Of a stretch of 64,000 nucleotides of DNA, positions 55,397 to 64,000 are shown piece after piece. How positions within the stretch are numbered: the first letter of the stretch is position 1; each line of letters opens with the position of its first letter. Position numbers and translations under genes: made by a program. Source of the DNA: Hoylesella loescheii DSM 19665 = JCM 12249 = ATCC 15930 (GTDB taxonomy: Bacteria > Bacteroidota > Bacteroidia > Bacteroidales > Bacteroidaceae). The DNA lies in NCBI RefSeq assembly GCF_000378085.1, contig NZ_KB899214.1:1-64000 (forward strand). The letters are read 5' to 3'. The notes beneath the pieces are model-generated. The model saw nothing but the letters and a program-made list of their open reading frames with translations, was not told the DNA's origin and made no database searches.

Positions 55397-55706
55397 AAAT
55401 AACAAAGATATCTTTAAGATAACGCTCAATGTCTATAACAGGACGCTGCCTGTTAACTGCACACGCGAAGACGAAGAAAAATATCGTAAAAGCGCGAAGC
55501 TTATTACCGACCTCGTGAACTTCTATTCTTCGAAGTATGCGGGGCAAAAAAGCGATATCGATATTCTCTATATGGTGCTCATAGACATTGCCATGCGTTA
55601 CTTCAACGCTGATGCACGCAACGACGTGGAACCGTTGATGGGCACGCTGAAAGAGCTTGCCACCGAGATAGAAGATGCTTTGGGCATTGAGCCAACATCT
55701 GTTTAA
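55389..55706 (+). CDS. zapA: Cell division protein ZapA
   Basis: Protein of 105 residues that would bundle FtsZ filaments. The family start IFKITLNVYNRTLPVNC, then EEKYRKSAKLITDLVNFYSSKYAG, and a C-terminal helix with DIDILYMVLIDIAMRYF are typical. The ATG at 55389 is inside the previous gene, so expression is coupled. TTG 55383 is the other possible start. Confidence 0.88.
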   Translation: MAENNKDIFKITLNVYNRTLPVNCTREDEEKYRKSAKLITDLVNFYSSKYAGQKSDIDILYMVLIDIAMRYFNADARNDVEPLMGTLKELATEIEDALGIEPTSV

Positions 55707-55707
55707 G

Positions 55708-55788
55708 CTGTTTCCCTTTTCCGAGTTTTCTTGCCTTTTGGCTCTTTTAGCCAAGGTGTTCGCCCCCAGAATCACCAAAAGGAAACAG
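55708..55788 (+). ncRNA. Candidate structured RNA between zapA and rny
   Basis: CTGTTTCC (55708-55715) plus CTTTT closes with AAAAGGAAACAG (55777-55788) with one bulged base. Inside, TTGGCT (55738-55743) pairs with AGCCAA (55749-55754). A closing stem around an open interior recalls 6S RNA, which lies next to zapA in other phyla, but 81 bases is short for 6S. It could simply be a leader structure of rny. Confidence 0.35.
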
Positions 55789-55821
55789 AACAAAAACATT
55801 ACATAATCAATATAACTCTGT

Positions 55822-57357
55822 ATGATAGAAACGATAATCGCTGCCGCCGTGGCACTTGTTGTAGGGTGCTTTGTTGGCTATCTCCTTTTTAGATATGTCA
55901 TTAAAGGACAGTATAACGAGATGCTAGAAAACGCTAACAAGGAGGCGGAAGTGCTGAAAGAGAAAAAATTGCTTGAAGTAAAAGAGAAATTTCTCAATAA
56001 GAAGAGCGAGTTGGAGAAAGAAGTACAAATTCGCAACCAACGTATTCAGCAAAACGAGAATAAGCTTAAACAACGCGAGATTTCGCTTAACCAACGTCAA
56101 GACGAGTTGGCACGCCGTAAACAGGAGGTGGAACAAAGCCAACAGCGCGTAGATAACGAGAAAAAACTGCTGAACATTAAGCAGGAGGAACTCGAAAAGA
56201 TGCAAAGTCAGGAGCGTATGAAGCTCGAAGAGCTGTCGGGACTAAGTGCTGAAGAGGCTAAAGAACGACTCATCGAGAGTTTGAAAGACGAAGCCAAGAC
56301 TGATGCAGCTAGCTACATCAATGAGATAATTGACGAGGCGAAGCTCAACGCAAACCAACAGGCCAAGAAGATTGTAATACAAACCATCCAACGTGTGGCT
56401 ACCGAGACCGCAATAGAAAACTCGGTGAGTGTTTTCCACATCGACAACGACGAGGTAAAAGGTCGTATCATTGGTCGTGAAGGCCGTAATATCCGCGCCT
56501 TGGAGGCTGCTACGGGGGTTGAAATCGTTGTAGATGACACGCCCGAGGCCATCGTTATCTCGGCTTTCGATCCCGTTCGTCGCGAGGTTTGCCGTCTTGC
56601 CCTTCACCAACTTGTTGCCGATGGCCGTATTCACCCTGCCCGAATAGAAGAAGTAGTGGCAAAGGTGAAGAAGCAGTTGGAGAACGAAATCATCGAGACG
56701 GGTAAGCGCACGGCTATCGACTTGGGTATTCATGGCTTGCATCCAGAGCTCATTCGTATTGTCGGTAAAATGAAATACCGCTCTTCTTACGGACAAAACT
56801 TGTTGCAGCATGCACGCGAAACGGCTAACCTTTGTGCCGTTATGGCGTCTGAATTGGGACTAAATCCCAAGAAAGCGAAACGTGCCGGTCTGTTGCACGA
56901 CATTGGTAAGGTGCCCGATGAAGAAAGTGAATTGCCCCATGCTCTATATGGCGCGAAGATTGCAGAGAAGTATAAGGAGAAGCCCGACATCTGTAATGCC
57001 ATCGGTGCACACCACGATGAAATTGAAATGAACACCTTGTTGGCACCCATTGTGCAAGTGTGCGATGCTATTTCGGGTGCTCGTCCGGGTGCACGTCGTG
57101 AGATTGTAGAAGCTTACATCAAGCGTTTGAACGATTTGGAAGCCATCGCCATGAGCTATCCTGGTGTAACCAAGACCTATGCCATACAGGCAGGTAGAGA
57201 GTTGCGCGTTATCGTTGGTGCCGATAAGATGGACGATGCCGAGAGCGAGAAGCTAAGTGGCGAGATCGCAACGAAGATTCAAAACGAGATGACTTACCCC
57301 GGACAGGTGAAGATTACCGTTATTCGCGAAACGCGTTCAGTGGCATTTGCCAAGTAA
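55822..57357 (+). CDS. rny: Ribonuclease Y
   Basis: Membrane-anchored endoribonuclease that starts mRNA decay. Length 511. One N-terminal helix (about 3-25), a long coiled coil (about 30-165), a KH domain with [10 protein letters not shown] (214-223) and an HD domain with LLHDIGK (HD 358-359) and GAHHDE. It ends with a strong terminator at 57398. It is close behind zapA, and the 115-bp gap holds a candidate structured RNA. Confidence 0.96.
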   Translation: MIETIIAAAVALVVGCFVGYLLFRYVIKGQYNEMLENANKEAEVLKEKKLLEVKEKFLNKKSELEKEVQIRNQRIQQNENKLKQREISLNQRQDELARRKQEVEQSQQRVDNEKKLLNIKQEELEKMQSQERMKLEELSGLSAEEAKERLIESLKDEAKTDAASYINEIIDEAKLNANQQAKKIVIQTIQRVATETAIENSVSVFHIDNDEVKGRIIGREGRNIRALEAATGVEIVVDDTPEAIVISAFDPVRREVCRLALHQLVADGRIHPARIEEVVAKVKKQLENEIIETGKRTAIDLGIHGLHPELIRIVGKMKYRSSYGQNLLQHARETANLCAVMASELGLNPKKAKRAGLLHDIGKVPDEESELPHALYGAKIAEKYKEKPDICNAIGAHHDEIEMNTLLAPIVQVCDAISGARPGARREIVEAYIKRLNDLEAIAMSYPGVTKTYAIQAGRELRVIVGADKMDDAESEKLSGEIATKIQNEMTYPGQVKITVIRETRSVAFAK

Positions 57358-57397
57358 TTTTTGCCCAACACGGGTGGCTTGTTAAGCCCATATATAT

Positions 57398-57427
57398 AAT
57401 AAGGTGTGCCTTGTGGCACACCTTATT
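57398..57427 (+). terminator. Terminator of rny
   Basis: AATAAGGTGTGCC (57398-57410) pairs with GGCACACCTTATT (57415-57427), 4-base loop, followed by TTATTTT. Confidence 0.85.
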
Positions 57428-57581
57428 TTATTTTCCGCGCTTCAGTTATCATGCTGGCGATATGTTGGGCATTGGTAAAATGCACTTTAGCTGACTGACA
57501 TTGGTTCTGATGTCTTTACCCAAATGTCCTTGGTTAAGCAGCGAAATGTCGACATTAAAAGCAGTTCTCGTCTTTAAAACC

Positions 57582-58421
57582 TTATCTCCATCCCATGAAC
57601 ATCTTCACCGTTTCGGGGTCGTTATGGTCGAAGAATAGACTCTTGCCAAGGTCTAATGCCTCGATGCGAACCATCTCTTCGGACGTAAGTTCAAAGTCGT
57701 AGATGTTGAAGTTTTGTTCCATCCTGTCGCGATTTACCGATTTAGGTATGATGATAACGTCGCGTTGGGTGAGGTATCTCAATGCCACTTGTGCAGCAGA
57801 TTTGTTGTGATTCTGTCCAATGGCAATGAGTTCGGCATTGGTGAAGAAACCATTTCGCCCTTCAGCAAGCGGTCCCCACGACATGGTAAGCGTTCCAAAC
57901 TCGTTCATATACTGCTGGGCGCGACGCTGTTGACAAAACACGTGAGTCTCTACTTGGTTCACTGCGGGAACAATCTCAACGTTACTGGCCAAGTCTATAA
58001 AGTGATTTGGTTGGAAGTTGCTAACACCTATGGCCCTAAGTTTGCCCTCGCGGTATGCCTCTTCTAAGGCGCGATAAGCCCCGTAATAGTCACAGAAAGG
58101 TTGATGTAGCAGCATGAGGTCGATATATTCAGTCTGCAAACTTTTCAAACTATCGTCAATGCTCTGCTTGGCACGTTCGTAGCCAAAGTTGCTAATCCAT
58201 ATTTTGCTCACGATGAATACCTCGCTGCGTGGTATTCCACTTTCTTTCACAGCCTGCCCTACACCCTCTTCGTTGGCGTATGCTTGTGCCGTGTCAACCA
58301 TTCTGTATCCAACGGCCAAGGCATCGCTAACGCATCGCTTGGCTTCGGCAGGTTCAACCTGATACACTCCATAACCCAATTGGGGCATTTTTACACCATT
58401 GTTTAATGTCACTTCTTTCAT
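57582..58421 (-). CDS. Aldo/keto reductase
   Basis: Protein of 279 residues with the TIM-barrel AKR pattern: MPQLGYGVYQV, DTAQAYANEEGVGQAV (Asp and Tyr of the active site), SKIWISNFGYERAKQSIDDSL (Lys), LMLLHQPF (His) and IGVSNFQPNHF. IPKSVNRDRMEQNFNIYDF is the NADPH-binding end. Such enzymes reduce aldehydes or ketones, like 2,5-diketo-gluconate; the substrate is not evident. Monocistronic. Confidence 0.92.
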   Translation of the reverse strand: MKEVTLNNGVKMPQLGYGVYQVEPAEAKRCVSDALAVGYRMVDTAQAYANEEGVGQAVKESGIPRSEVFIVSKIWISNFGYERAKQSIDDSLKSLQTEYIDLMLLHQPFCDYYGAYRALEEAYREGKLRAIGVSNFQPNHFIDLASNVEIVPAVNQVETHVFCQQRRAQQYMNEFGTLTMSWGPLAEGRNGFFTNAELIAIGQNHNKSAAQVALRYLTQRDVIIIPKSVNRDRMEQNFNIYDFELTSEEMVRIEALDLGKSLFFDHNDPETVKMFMGWR

Positions 58422-59047
58422 TTCCGATTTTCCTTTCTTTGGTTCTCTGTTTACAAAGTTACGCTATTCGAACCACATTGTTCTTTTATAAACTCCTAAA
58501 AGAGTTTAACTCTTTGTGCACAACCTATTGTATGAAGTACTCCTTATATATATGGTACGCGAGTTTGGGATAATCGTCGCCCCAATCTTTATGCTCTTCC
58601 TTTGTTATTCTAATACCACATAGATTGCATAAATATATCACTAGCAATGTGTTTAGCATGCTTTGGTTCTATGCTTAAATTCAATGCAATGCGTACCCTA
58701 CATCAGGTAGAGCGGCTACAAATGAGCTGTAGTGTGACTACAAGTGGGTTGTAGCGCCACTACGGATAAGCGGTAGTGTGATTACAATTTGTTTGTAGCC
58801 GCACTACAAAAGCCCTTGTACGATTCGGTTGACGAGTTTAAAGGGAGTTATGTTTATGTATAGGGTGTATATTTAATAAACAATATCTGTTCAGATGAAG
58901 CCTAATAACCTGCTATAGGTAGCTTTTAGAACTTAGCCTTAATGATATTGGTGTAGACAATTAGGGGTGCACGTGCGATTGAAAATTTGTTTGTTGGATG
59001 TTATTCTCCTCGTGTTATGATGGAAGTTAGGGCTTGTCGGGCATACC
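58422..59047. other. Gap with the CTACAA-type 22-bp dyad array
   Basis: No gene. Word GCGAGTTTGGGATAA (58560-58574) matches the 588-bp element end, so a relic element may be present. The array lies at 58692-58823. Confidence 0.55.
58692..58823. repeat. Six-unit 22-bp dyad array with CTACAA/TTGTAG arms, copy G
   Basis: Units start at 58692, 58714, 58736, 58758, 58780 and 58802. Good units are ACTACAA-N5-TTGTAG and TACAAAAGCCCTTGTA; one is CTAC..GTAG. Period is exactly 22, like the TTCCA/TGGAA arrays, but with another sequence. Confidence 0.8.
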
Positions 59048-59090
59048 AAAAAAGTAATCGGGAAGCTTCTTGATGTGAAACTTCCCGATT
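59048..59090 (-). terminator. Terminator of the TPR gene
   Basis: AATCGGGAAG (59056-59065) pairs with CTTCCCGATT (59081-59090) with an inner TTC/GAA stem; TTTTTT follows on the minus strand at 59053-59048. Confidence 0.8.
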
Positions 59091-59124
59091 ATACATATAT
59101 GCCTCGATGACGCAAAGATGGGGT

Positions 59125-59904
59125 TTAGGTGTTAAAACTCACGTTTCGGTCTTCTTCTGCACCCTGTAAATCGCCCAGTGCTTCTCGTACTTCAGCCCTT
59201 TCTTTAAACGCATCGGCGTGGAAAGGATTGGCTTCTATCACCTTGTCGTAGAACTCTTGGGCTGCCGCATTATAGCCTTTGGCTTTCTCTACACGCGCTT
59301 TCAGCAGCAAGGCATCTTCGTTTCCAGCAACATGTTCAACAAGGAAGTTGGCATCTTCTTCTGCTTCTTCCAAGCTATCCATGGCCAAGAGCGTTTCGCC
59401 TCGCAATAGGTAAGCGTCCAGATAGTCGGGTGTTGTGAGTATGGCTTTGGTTAGCATGGCCACGGCATTAACGTTATCACCCTGTCCGATGCAAGCTCGT
59501 GCGTAGAGATAATGCACCGTCGGACTGGCCTCATCAATAAGCAAGGCCTTCTCACAGGCATCGGCCATCGCGCCATAGTCGTCCATACGATAGGCCACAT
59601 CGGCCATACGCATGAAAATCTTAGGGTTGTCGGGTTGTGCTTCGGCCAACTTTTGTAGTTGTTCGTAGGCTTTTAGTGGTTCGTTGGCCATTAGGAAAGC
59701 TTGCGAAAGATAGTCGCGCGTTTCCAAATCGTCTTTGTAGTTTAGTGCCTGAGTAAAGCAATTGATTGCGTGATTGGCCTCCCCCAGGTGCAAGGCCTTC
59801 ACTCCATCGAATTTAAGGATGTCGAAGTTCTTGGCTTCTTCATCTTGTTTTCTCTCTTCTGGGTCTTCGGTTTTCCCACCGAACAAGGCTTTTAGAATAT
59901 TCAT
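59125..59904 (-). CDS. TPR-repeat protein, cytosolic
   Basis: Protein of 259 residues. A charged start (EDPEERKQDEEAKN) is followed by about six tetratricopeptide-like repeats (for example LGEANHAINCFTQALNYKDDLETRDYL, NVNAVAMLTKAILTTPDYLDAYLLRG, YNAAAQEFYDKVIEANPFHADAFKERA). There is no signal peptide. TPR proteins act as scaffolds; the partner is unknown. Confidence 0.85.
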   Translation of the reverse strand: MNILKALFGGKTEDPEERKQDEEAKNFDILKFDGVKALHLGEANHAINCFTQALNYKDDLETRDYLSQAFLMANEPLKAYEQLQKLAEAQPDNPKIFMRMADVAYRMDDYGAMADACEKALLIDEASPTVHYLYARACIGQGDNVNAVAMLTKAILTTPDYLDAYLLRGETLLAMDSLEEAEEDANFLVEHVAGNEDALLLKARVEKAKGYNAAAQEFYDKVIEANPFHADAFKERAEVREALGDLQGAEEDRNVSFNT

Positions 59905-59999
59905 GGCTTTGTTTTCGTTTAGTATTTAGTAAGTGCATGATATGTTTTAGATAGGTTGGTGGGGCGAATTTAGGTGCATTCGCCCCGTTAAATCCTACC

Positions 60000-60596
60000 T
60001 TAATAGTTTTTCAGTTCATCGTAAACGGAACGCGTAAGCACGTCGGTGCGATCCCATCTCGGCCACCGTCCGTTAACCGAACCATAATCTTTGCCCACAT
60101 CCTTATAGCGTTGAAAGCTAAAGCGAGCGTTGATATAGCCGTCGTCGCCATCTTTGGCCAACACGTAGCAATACATATATTGCAGGTAGCCGATAACTTT
60201 TGAGCCATCTTTAACCGTTTCGCTCACCCATCCCTCTTGCGGAATGGTAACGCTGAGAATGCTCGTCCTTGGGTATTTCTTAGCGTACATCTTCTCGCAG
60301 GTCTTTCTAAACTTCTCGGCATCTTGGCCGTTGTAGATGTTGAGCGAGTAAATGGGCATGTAGTAAGTGCCGTTTATTTTCACTTCATCACCCTCTCGCC
60401 CTTTCTCGTTTATGCCAATAACCTTCTCCAATCGTCTTCCTGCGCGTTGCATAGAGCTTTTCGCCTTTCTAACAATGGTAGAAACCTTTCCGGCCAAGCT
60501 TTCGTCTTGATCGTCTCTATTGGTTTGCGCCCATGCTTGTGATGCGGAAAAGAACATCGCCAAGAGTGCGCATATTAACGTTTTCTTCATCTTCAT
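60000..60596 (-). CDS. Exported hypothetical protein
   Basis: Protein of 198 residues with a signal peptide ending SQAWAQ (about residue 24). A basic, coiled segment (ESLAGKVSTIVRKAKSSMQRAGRRLEKVIG) is followed by a mixed alpha/beta region with tyrosines (YMPIYSLNIYNGQDAEKF). No family recognised. The start could also be at 60590 (MKKTL). It has its own promoter-like box. Confidence 0.7.
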   Translation of the reverse strand: MKMKKTLICALLAMFFSASQAWAQTNRDDQDESLAGKVSTIVRKAKSSMQRAGRRLEKVIGINEKGREGDEVKINGTYYMPIYSLNIYNGQDAEKFRKTCEKMYAKKYPRTSILSVTIPQEGWVSETVKDGSKVIGYLQYMYCYVLAKDGDDGYINARFSFQRYKDVGKDYGSVNGRWPRWDRTDVLTRSVYDELKNY

Positions 60597-60952
60597 TCTT
60601 CTTTTAGTCTGTGCAAAAATAAGGCAAATAGGCTATTTTGCAAAACATTAAGTGGTAAATAATTTAAAAACAGATAGCAAATGGAGCAAATGGCGCTAAG
60701 GAAACGCATCGTTTTGCGGCTTGTCTTGAAGAAACTTTGGTATGCTTCAATACTACTTTATCGGTTTACTTTTCACTGGTTTTTGAGTTCTATCTGTCAT
60801 CTTTTGCTTGATTTCTGCGGTGCATCGTTTAGTGATATACCTTCAAGAAGTAGATTAAAAATGCTCGGCCAGTGCCTTATAATCCTGCGAACATAATGCT
60901 TAGTGCCCAACTTAAAAAACGTTTAATGTTTTGTTTTTTGACATTTATCGTT
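60597..60952. other. Gap between divergent genes
   Basis: Holds the two facing-away -7 boxes at 60614 and 60953. A 71-codon frame at 60681 looks random (hydrophobic/arginine-rich, no support). Confidence 0.55.
60614..60621 (-). promoter_or_regulatory. -7 box of the 60000 gene
   Basis: Minus strand TATTTTTG, 18 bp before the start. Confidence 0.45.
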
Positions 60953-60960
60953 TATCTTTG
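60953..60960 (+). promoter_or_regulatory. -7 box with leaderless layout for the 60965 gene
   Basis: TATCTTTG ends four bases before the first ATG (60965), so transcription should start within or at the start codon pair (60965/60968). Confidence 0.55.
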
Positions 60961-60964
60961 TTGC

Positions 60965-61702
60965 ATGATGAAGAAACAATTGCTAATAACGATAATATGT
61001 TGTACCATCACAGGTACGGTTTTCGCCCAAAAGGAGCGGAAGCAAAACGTGCAGCGCGCATCCGAAAAAAATGTTGCGGTGCAGCCGAAGTTGGCCGACA
61101 GCATCGTCGTTGATACGCTGCGTGAGATGGTTACGCCCGTTGTGGTTGCCGAACCAACCGTTGATGTGCCGATGGTTTTGCCTCCTTTAACGCTTGGTGG
61201 ACAAATAGAGCCGTTGGGTTATCGGCCTTGGATTTGGGCAGGTTGTCATCGATGGGACTTGCATCCAGGATTAAACCTAAGCCTTGGTGCATCTGTTTTC
61301 GCACAGTTTGGTAAGCATGCACGGCATGGTGCGGGCTTTATGCAGAACATTTCGGCCATGTACGCCCAGCCATTGGGCAAAAAGTTCACGGTGGCAGTTG
61401 GTGGTTATTTTAACAATGTGTTTTGGGGACGCGACAATTATCGCAATGCAGGTTTGCAAGCCATTATGGGTTATCGCTTCAACGAGCATTGGGAAGCTTA
61501 CCTATATGGACAAAAGAGCTTGGTTAACAACCGACTGATGCCCTATCCGCTTTATGATATGCAGGCGTTGGGCGATAGGGTTGGCGCAGCCGTTAAGTAT
61601 AACTTCAACCCCTCTTTCAGTGTGCAGGTCTCGGTTGAACAGGTTTGGGGACCGAATATGCCACGTGGATATTACGACACATTTAACGATATAGGGCGTT
61701 AA
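60965..61702 (+). CDS. Exported outer-membrane-like barrel protein
   Basis: About 245 residues from ATG 60965 (second ATG 60968). The signal peptide ends TGTVFAQ. Pro/Val-rich linker (about 45-75) is followed by repeated amphipathic strands with aromatic ends (LNLSLGASVFAQFGK, FTVAVGGYFNNVFWG, VGAAVKYNFNPSFSVQVSVEQVWG), as in small outer-membrane barrels. The longer frame to 60872 is rejected because the promoter box lies inside it. Function unknown. Confidence 0.7.
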   Translation: MMKKQLLITIICCTITGTVFAQKERKQNVQRASEKNVAVQPKLADSIVVDTLREMVTPVVVAEPTVDVPMVLPPLTLGGQIEPLGYRPWIWAGCHRWDLHPGLNLSLGASVFAQFGKHARHGAGFMQNISAMYAQPLGKKFTVAVGGYFNNVFWGRDNYRNAGLQAIMGYRFNEHWEAYLYGQKSLVNNRLMPYPLYDMQALGDRVGAAVKYNFNPSFSVQVSVEQVWGPNMPRGYYDTFNDIGR

Positions 61703-61786
61703 AGGTTGGTTCTGAAAACTCTATGCAGCGTTACAACTCTGCTTAGGTGGGTTTTGGAACTAGGCTAAATGCATTAGCGACATAAT

Positions 61787-61825
61787 AAAAGGGATGGAGG
61801 CTAGCAGGCCTTTCATCCCCTTTTT
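61787..61825. terminator. Hairpin between convergent genes
   Basis: AAAAGGGATG (61787-61796) pairs with CATCCC(C)TTTT (61814-61824), T-rich on both sides. It overlaps the menE stop codon. Confidence 0.7.
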
Positions 61826-62832
61826 ATTTTTCCTGTTGCAGTTCGTTCTATTTCTTTCACAGGAAAATAGGCTTTGGGTTGCCAGTATTTGGGCAATTCC
61901 TTTTGGCATATTTGCCTCACAACGGCCATTTCTTCTTCTACGTTTTCAGTCGAAATGGGTACGAATTGCAGGCCAACCACCTCGCCAAACTTCTCGTCCT
62001 TACATTTCACTATGCGATAAGGCATTGACAAATGCGGATGAAGGGCGCGTTCAACCTCTTCAATTTGAATTTTAATACCACCGCTAACCAGCACGTTGTC
62101 TAGTCTGCCTAGTATGCGGAAAACCACCTTTTGCCCATCGCTACACTGTAAAGCGTCTTCTTCACTGCTTTTTTTCAAGCGCTTAATGGTCGCTATATCG
62201 TTGGTTTCCAATCGCTCTTCGCATACGTGTGGGGCATTTATCACCAGACAGCCTTTATCGTTTAGGCTTACTTCTACTCCTGGTAGAGGCGTGTACCATT
62301 CGCTGGCCGCTTGCCCATTAAGTCTGCGAAGGGCGATGTGCGATAGCGTTTCGGTCATGCCGTATGTGCTCCAAACGGCATTGGGGAAAGCTTTCAGTTC
62401 TTGTTCCATGACTTCGTCGATGGCGCTTCCGCCGATAATGAGGTGCTTTATGCGCATTAACCGCTCGCGTTCGGCAGGAACTTGCAGGCTGTTGTACACT
62501 TGAAGAGGCACCATTGCTGCAAAGTCGATGTCGGTTTCAAGGTCTTTCAAGGGGTGACCGTCGGGTTCAACCACAATGAGTTTTAGGTTGGCCACGAGCG
62601 AACGCACCACCATCATCTTCCCCGCAATATAGTCTAACGACATGCACAGCAAGGCCGTGTCGCCCGCTTTCAGTCCCAAGTATTGGCAAGTAGCCCTTGC
62701 GCTGGCCTCCATTCGGTGTTTTTCCACCCATAGTGGCTTAGGTTTTCCTGTAGAACCACTAGTGTGAACCAGCATGCGCGGTGACTTATCGTTGTTCCAT
62801 AGTTCTAAGAATTGGGCAAGAACCATAGGCAA
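61813..62832 (-). CDS. menE: o-Succinylbenzoate-CoA ligase
   Basis: AMP-forming ligase of menaquinone synthesis. Length 339, shorter than E. coli MenE but usual for this group. The ATP motif HTSGSTGKPKP is at about 24-34, then GGSAIDEVMEQE, STYGMTETLSHIA and GRLDNVLVSGGIKI. The C-terminal Lys lies in RTATGKIKRG. Its start overlaps the menC end by 28 bases, so translation is coupled. Confidence 0.92.
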   Translation of the reverse strand: MPMVLAQFLELWNNDKSPRMLVHTSGSTGKPKPLWVEKHRMEASARATCQYLGLKAGDTALLCMSLDYIAGKMMVVRSLVANLKLIVVEPDGHPLKDLETDIDFAAMVPLQVYNSLQVPAERERLMRIKHLIIGGSAIDEVMEQELKAFPNAVWSTYGMTETLSHIALRRLNGQAASEWYTPLPGVEVSLNDKGCLVINAPHVCEERLETNDIATIKRLKKSSEEDALQCSDGQKVVFRILGRLDNVLVSGGIKIQIEEVERALHPHLSMPYRIVKCKDEKFGEVVGLQFVPISTENVEEEMAVVRQICQKELPKYWQPKAYFPVKEIERTATGKIKRG

Positions 62833-63845
62833 TCTCCTTTTATTTGTAAGGGCATGGCAATGTTATCGGTAAACAATTGACCCGTGCCGAGCCCTTGTGG
62901 CATGTCGATTTGTAGGCCATAGACTTCGGCCGCTAAGTGGGCGATGGCGTTAAGGCCAACGTTGCTTTCCAGCGCACTGGTTATCCACGAACCCATTTGA
63001 CGACTTTTGGCCAGCGCGACCCATTCTTTTGTGCCATAGATGCCACCATGAAGCGATGGTTTCAGCACCAAATATTGAGGGGCGATGGTGTCGAGCAACT
63101 CTTCTTTGGCGTCTAACGTATTTACACCGATAAGTTCTTCGTCGAGCGCGATGGGTAAACGCGACCGCTTACACAATTCGGCTATCTCGCGCCACTGACC
63201 TTTGGCGATGGGTTGTTCGATAGAATGAAGGTCAAGTTTAGCCAATTTTTCAAGTTTCGACAATGCTTCGGCAGGAGAAAAAGCCCCATTTGCATCCACC
63301 CGAAGTTCTACTTGGTGGGGCGAAAACGTGGCGCGTATGTCTTTAAGCAATTGCAGTTCGCGGTCGAAGTCTATCGCGCCAATCTTCAGTTTCACGCACC
63401 TAAAGCCTAGGTTTAGCTTTTCTTCGATGCGTGCAGCCATCTCTTCGAACGTGCCCATCCACACCAAACCATTGATGGGGATACCCATTTTGCCCCGTGC
63501 GAAGGCCGTTTGCGAGAGTGCAGCACTGCCGTTGCGTTGCCATTGCCACAAGGCCGCTTCCAATCCGAAGCGTATGGAAGGGTAGGGGCTTAGCTCATCG
63601 TGATTGATATTGCCCGTTTCGCAGAATTGTTGGCATGCTTGGCTCAGGCGTTCTTCGTAATTAGGCAGGTCGTCGCAGCTGAGATTGGGTAGCGGAGCAC
63701 ATTCTCCCACACCCACAACGCCAGGCTTTTGTGGCGAAGAGAGCGTAACGAACCACGTCTTTCGGGTAAGGTAAACACCACGTGACGTACCTGCGGGCTG
63801 CTTGAAATGCAACGTATGGGGGGCAATATCGATGTGGAACTTCAT
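62805..63845 (-). CDS. menC: o-Succinylbenzoate synthase
   Basis: Enolase-superfamily dehydratase of menaquinone synthesis. About 346 residues from ATG 63845 (MKFHIDIAPHTL). I reject the 48-codon longer start because it lies inside menB. Motifs: GVGECAPLPN, CVKLKIG (catalytic Lys), ELRVDANGAF, SIEQPI, ALDEELIG (metal ligands) and LVLKPSLHGG. It follows menB by seven bases. Confidence 0.93.
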   Translation of the reverse strand: MKFHIDIAPHTLHFKQPAGTSRGVYLTRKTWFVTLSSPQKPGVVGVGECAPLPNLSCDDLPNYEERLSQACQQFCETGNINHDELSPYPSIRFGLEAALWQWQRNGSAALSQTAFARGKMGIPINGLVWMGTFEEMAARIEEKLNLGFRCVKLKIGAIDFDRELQLLKDIRATFSPHQVELRVDANGAFSPAEALSKLEKLAKLDLHSIEQPIAKGQWREIAELCKRSRLPIALDEELIGVNTLDAKEELLDTIAPQYLVLKPSLHGGIYGTKEWVALAKSRQMGSWITSALESNVGLNAIAHLAAEVYGLQIDMPQGLGTGQLFTDNIAMPLQIKGDCLWFLPNS

Positions 63846-63852
63846 CCGAACG

Positions 63853-64000
63853 CTATGGAAGTTTGGGGTATTTCTTAAAGTCAGGTTTCCGTTTTTCAAG
63901 GAAAGCCTTGCCACCTTCTTGAGCTTCATCGAGGAAATAGTATAGCATGGTGGCGTCGCCTGCCAGTTCTTGAATACCAGCTTGTCCATCTAGTTCGGCG
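63853..64000 (-). CDS. menB: 1,4-Dihydroxy-2-naphthoyl-CoA synthase, C-terminal end (cut by window edge)
   Basis: Forty-eight C-terminal residues are visible: [20 protein letters not shown] and then [16 protein letters not shown] before the stop at 63853-63855. This is the conserved tail of MenB, a crotonase-fold enzyme. The rest lies beyond the right edge, so the menB-menC-menE order is clear. Confidence 0.9.
   Translation of the reverse strand, partial: AELDGQAGIQELAGDATMLYYFLDEAQEGGKAFLEKRKPDFKKYPKLP

Noticed and set aside
60681..60896. 71-codon open frame
   Set aside because: No promoter, no family resemblance and an odd composition; overlaps a promoter region.
62805..63989. Longer menC start at 63989
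   Set aside because: The extra 48 codons lie in the menB coding sequence in another frame; the ATG at 63845 follows the menB stop.

Overview
The window is a stretch of chromosome from a Prevotella-like member of the Bacteroidales. Three things support this: repeated Bacteroidetes-type -7 boxes (TAnnTTTG) upstream of genes; families largely confined to this order (DUF4957, DUF4348, DUF4827, a UpxY-type NusG paralogue); and TonB receptors combined with a menaquinone (men) operon. No rRNA, tRNA or CRISPR array was recognised. Most genes are housekeeping genes in short operons.

Layout. 1-197 is the cut end of a small helix-turn-helix gene, probably from an insertion sequence. 472-8811 is a minus-strand operon for an acidic, uronate-containing polysaccharide: acid phosphatase, TonB receptor, beta-helix lipoprotein, heparinase II/III-like lyase and GH88 unsaturated glucuronyl hydrolase. 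It has no SusC/SusD pair. Next to it (8999-12133) is a large lipoprotein-like propeller/transmembrane/helical protein that may be its sensor. 13025-19568 holds metA (with acetyl-type specificity residue Glu111), a U32 protein, a zinc-ribbon membrane protein, a MATE exporter, and a membrane protein coupled to a winged-helix regulator with paired operators. 19727-21501 pairs an ADP-ribosylglycohydrolase with a NrtR-like Nudix regulator. 22387-26157 runs NusG paralogue, MgtC, nitroreductase, DUF2520, kdsC, maf.

27867-31736 is a galactose operon (galM, sugar permease, galK) whose permease is frameshifted near its end. 31949-36749 carries folC-dnaJ-grpE and an ABC-F protein with a degenerate second ATPase site. 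37210-45039 has an M48 protease, a GlsB-type protein, pheS, DUF4348, murB, an MBL hydrolase and a YqjD/YqjE/YqjK-like cassette. 45312-57357 has SPOR, ruvX, def, a TPR protein, DUF1573, nrnA, DUF4827, glmM, a coiled-coil gene, zapA and rny. The right end has an aldo/keto reductase, a TPR protein, two exported proteins and the menE-menC-menB end of a menaquinone operon.

The most unusual content is non-coding. A family of 588-bp elements (12219-12806, 27118-27705, 53417-54004, and a truncated copy at 21610-22159) has an 18-bp terminal inverted repeat and, in one copy, a perfect 10-bp flanking direct repeat. Each carries four tandem 22-bp dyads of form C-TGTTCCA-N7-TGGAACA. Solo arrays with the same 22-bp period lie at 39460-39547, 53232-53297 (arms changed to TGTTACA/TGTAACA on both sides) and 58692-58823 (a different arm, CTACAA/TTGTAG). 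Octamer tandem arrays follow two genes, a roughly 200-bp long inverted repeat sits at 43992-44193, and several genes appear to have leaderless or near-leaderless promoters. All functional statements come from reading the sequence and from family knowledge; no database search was run.
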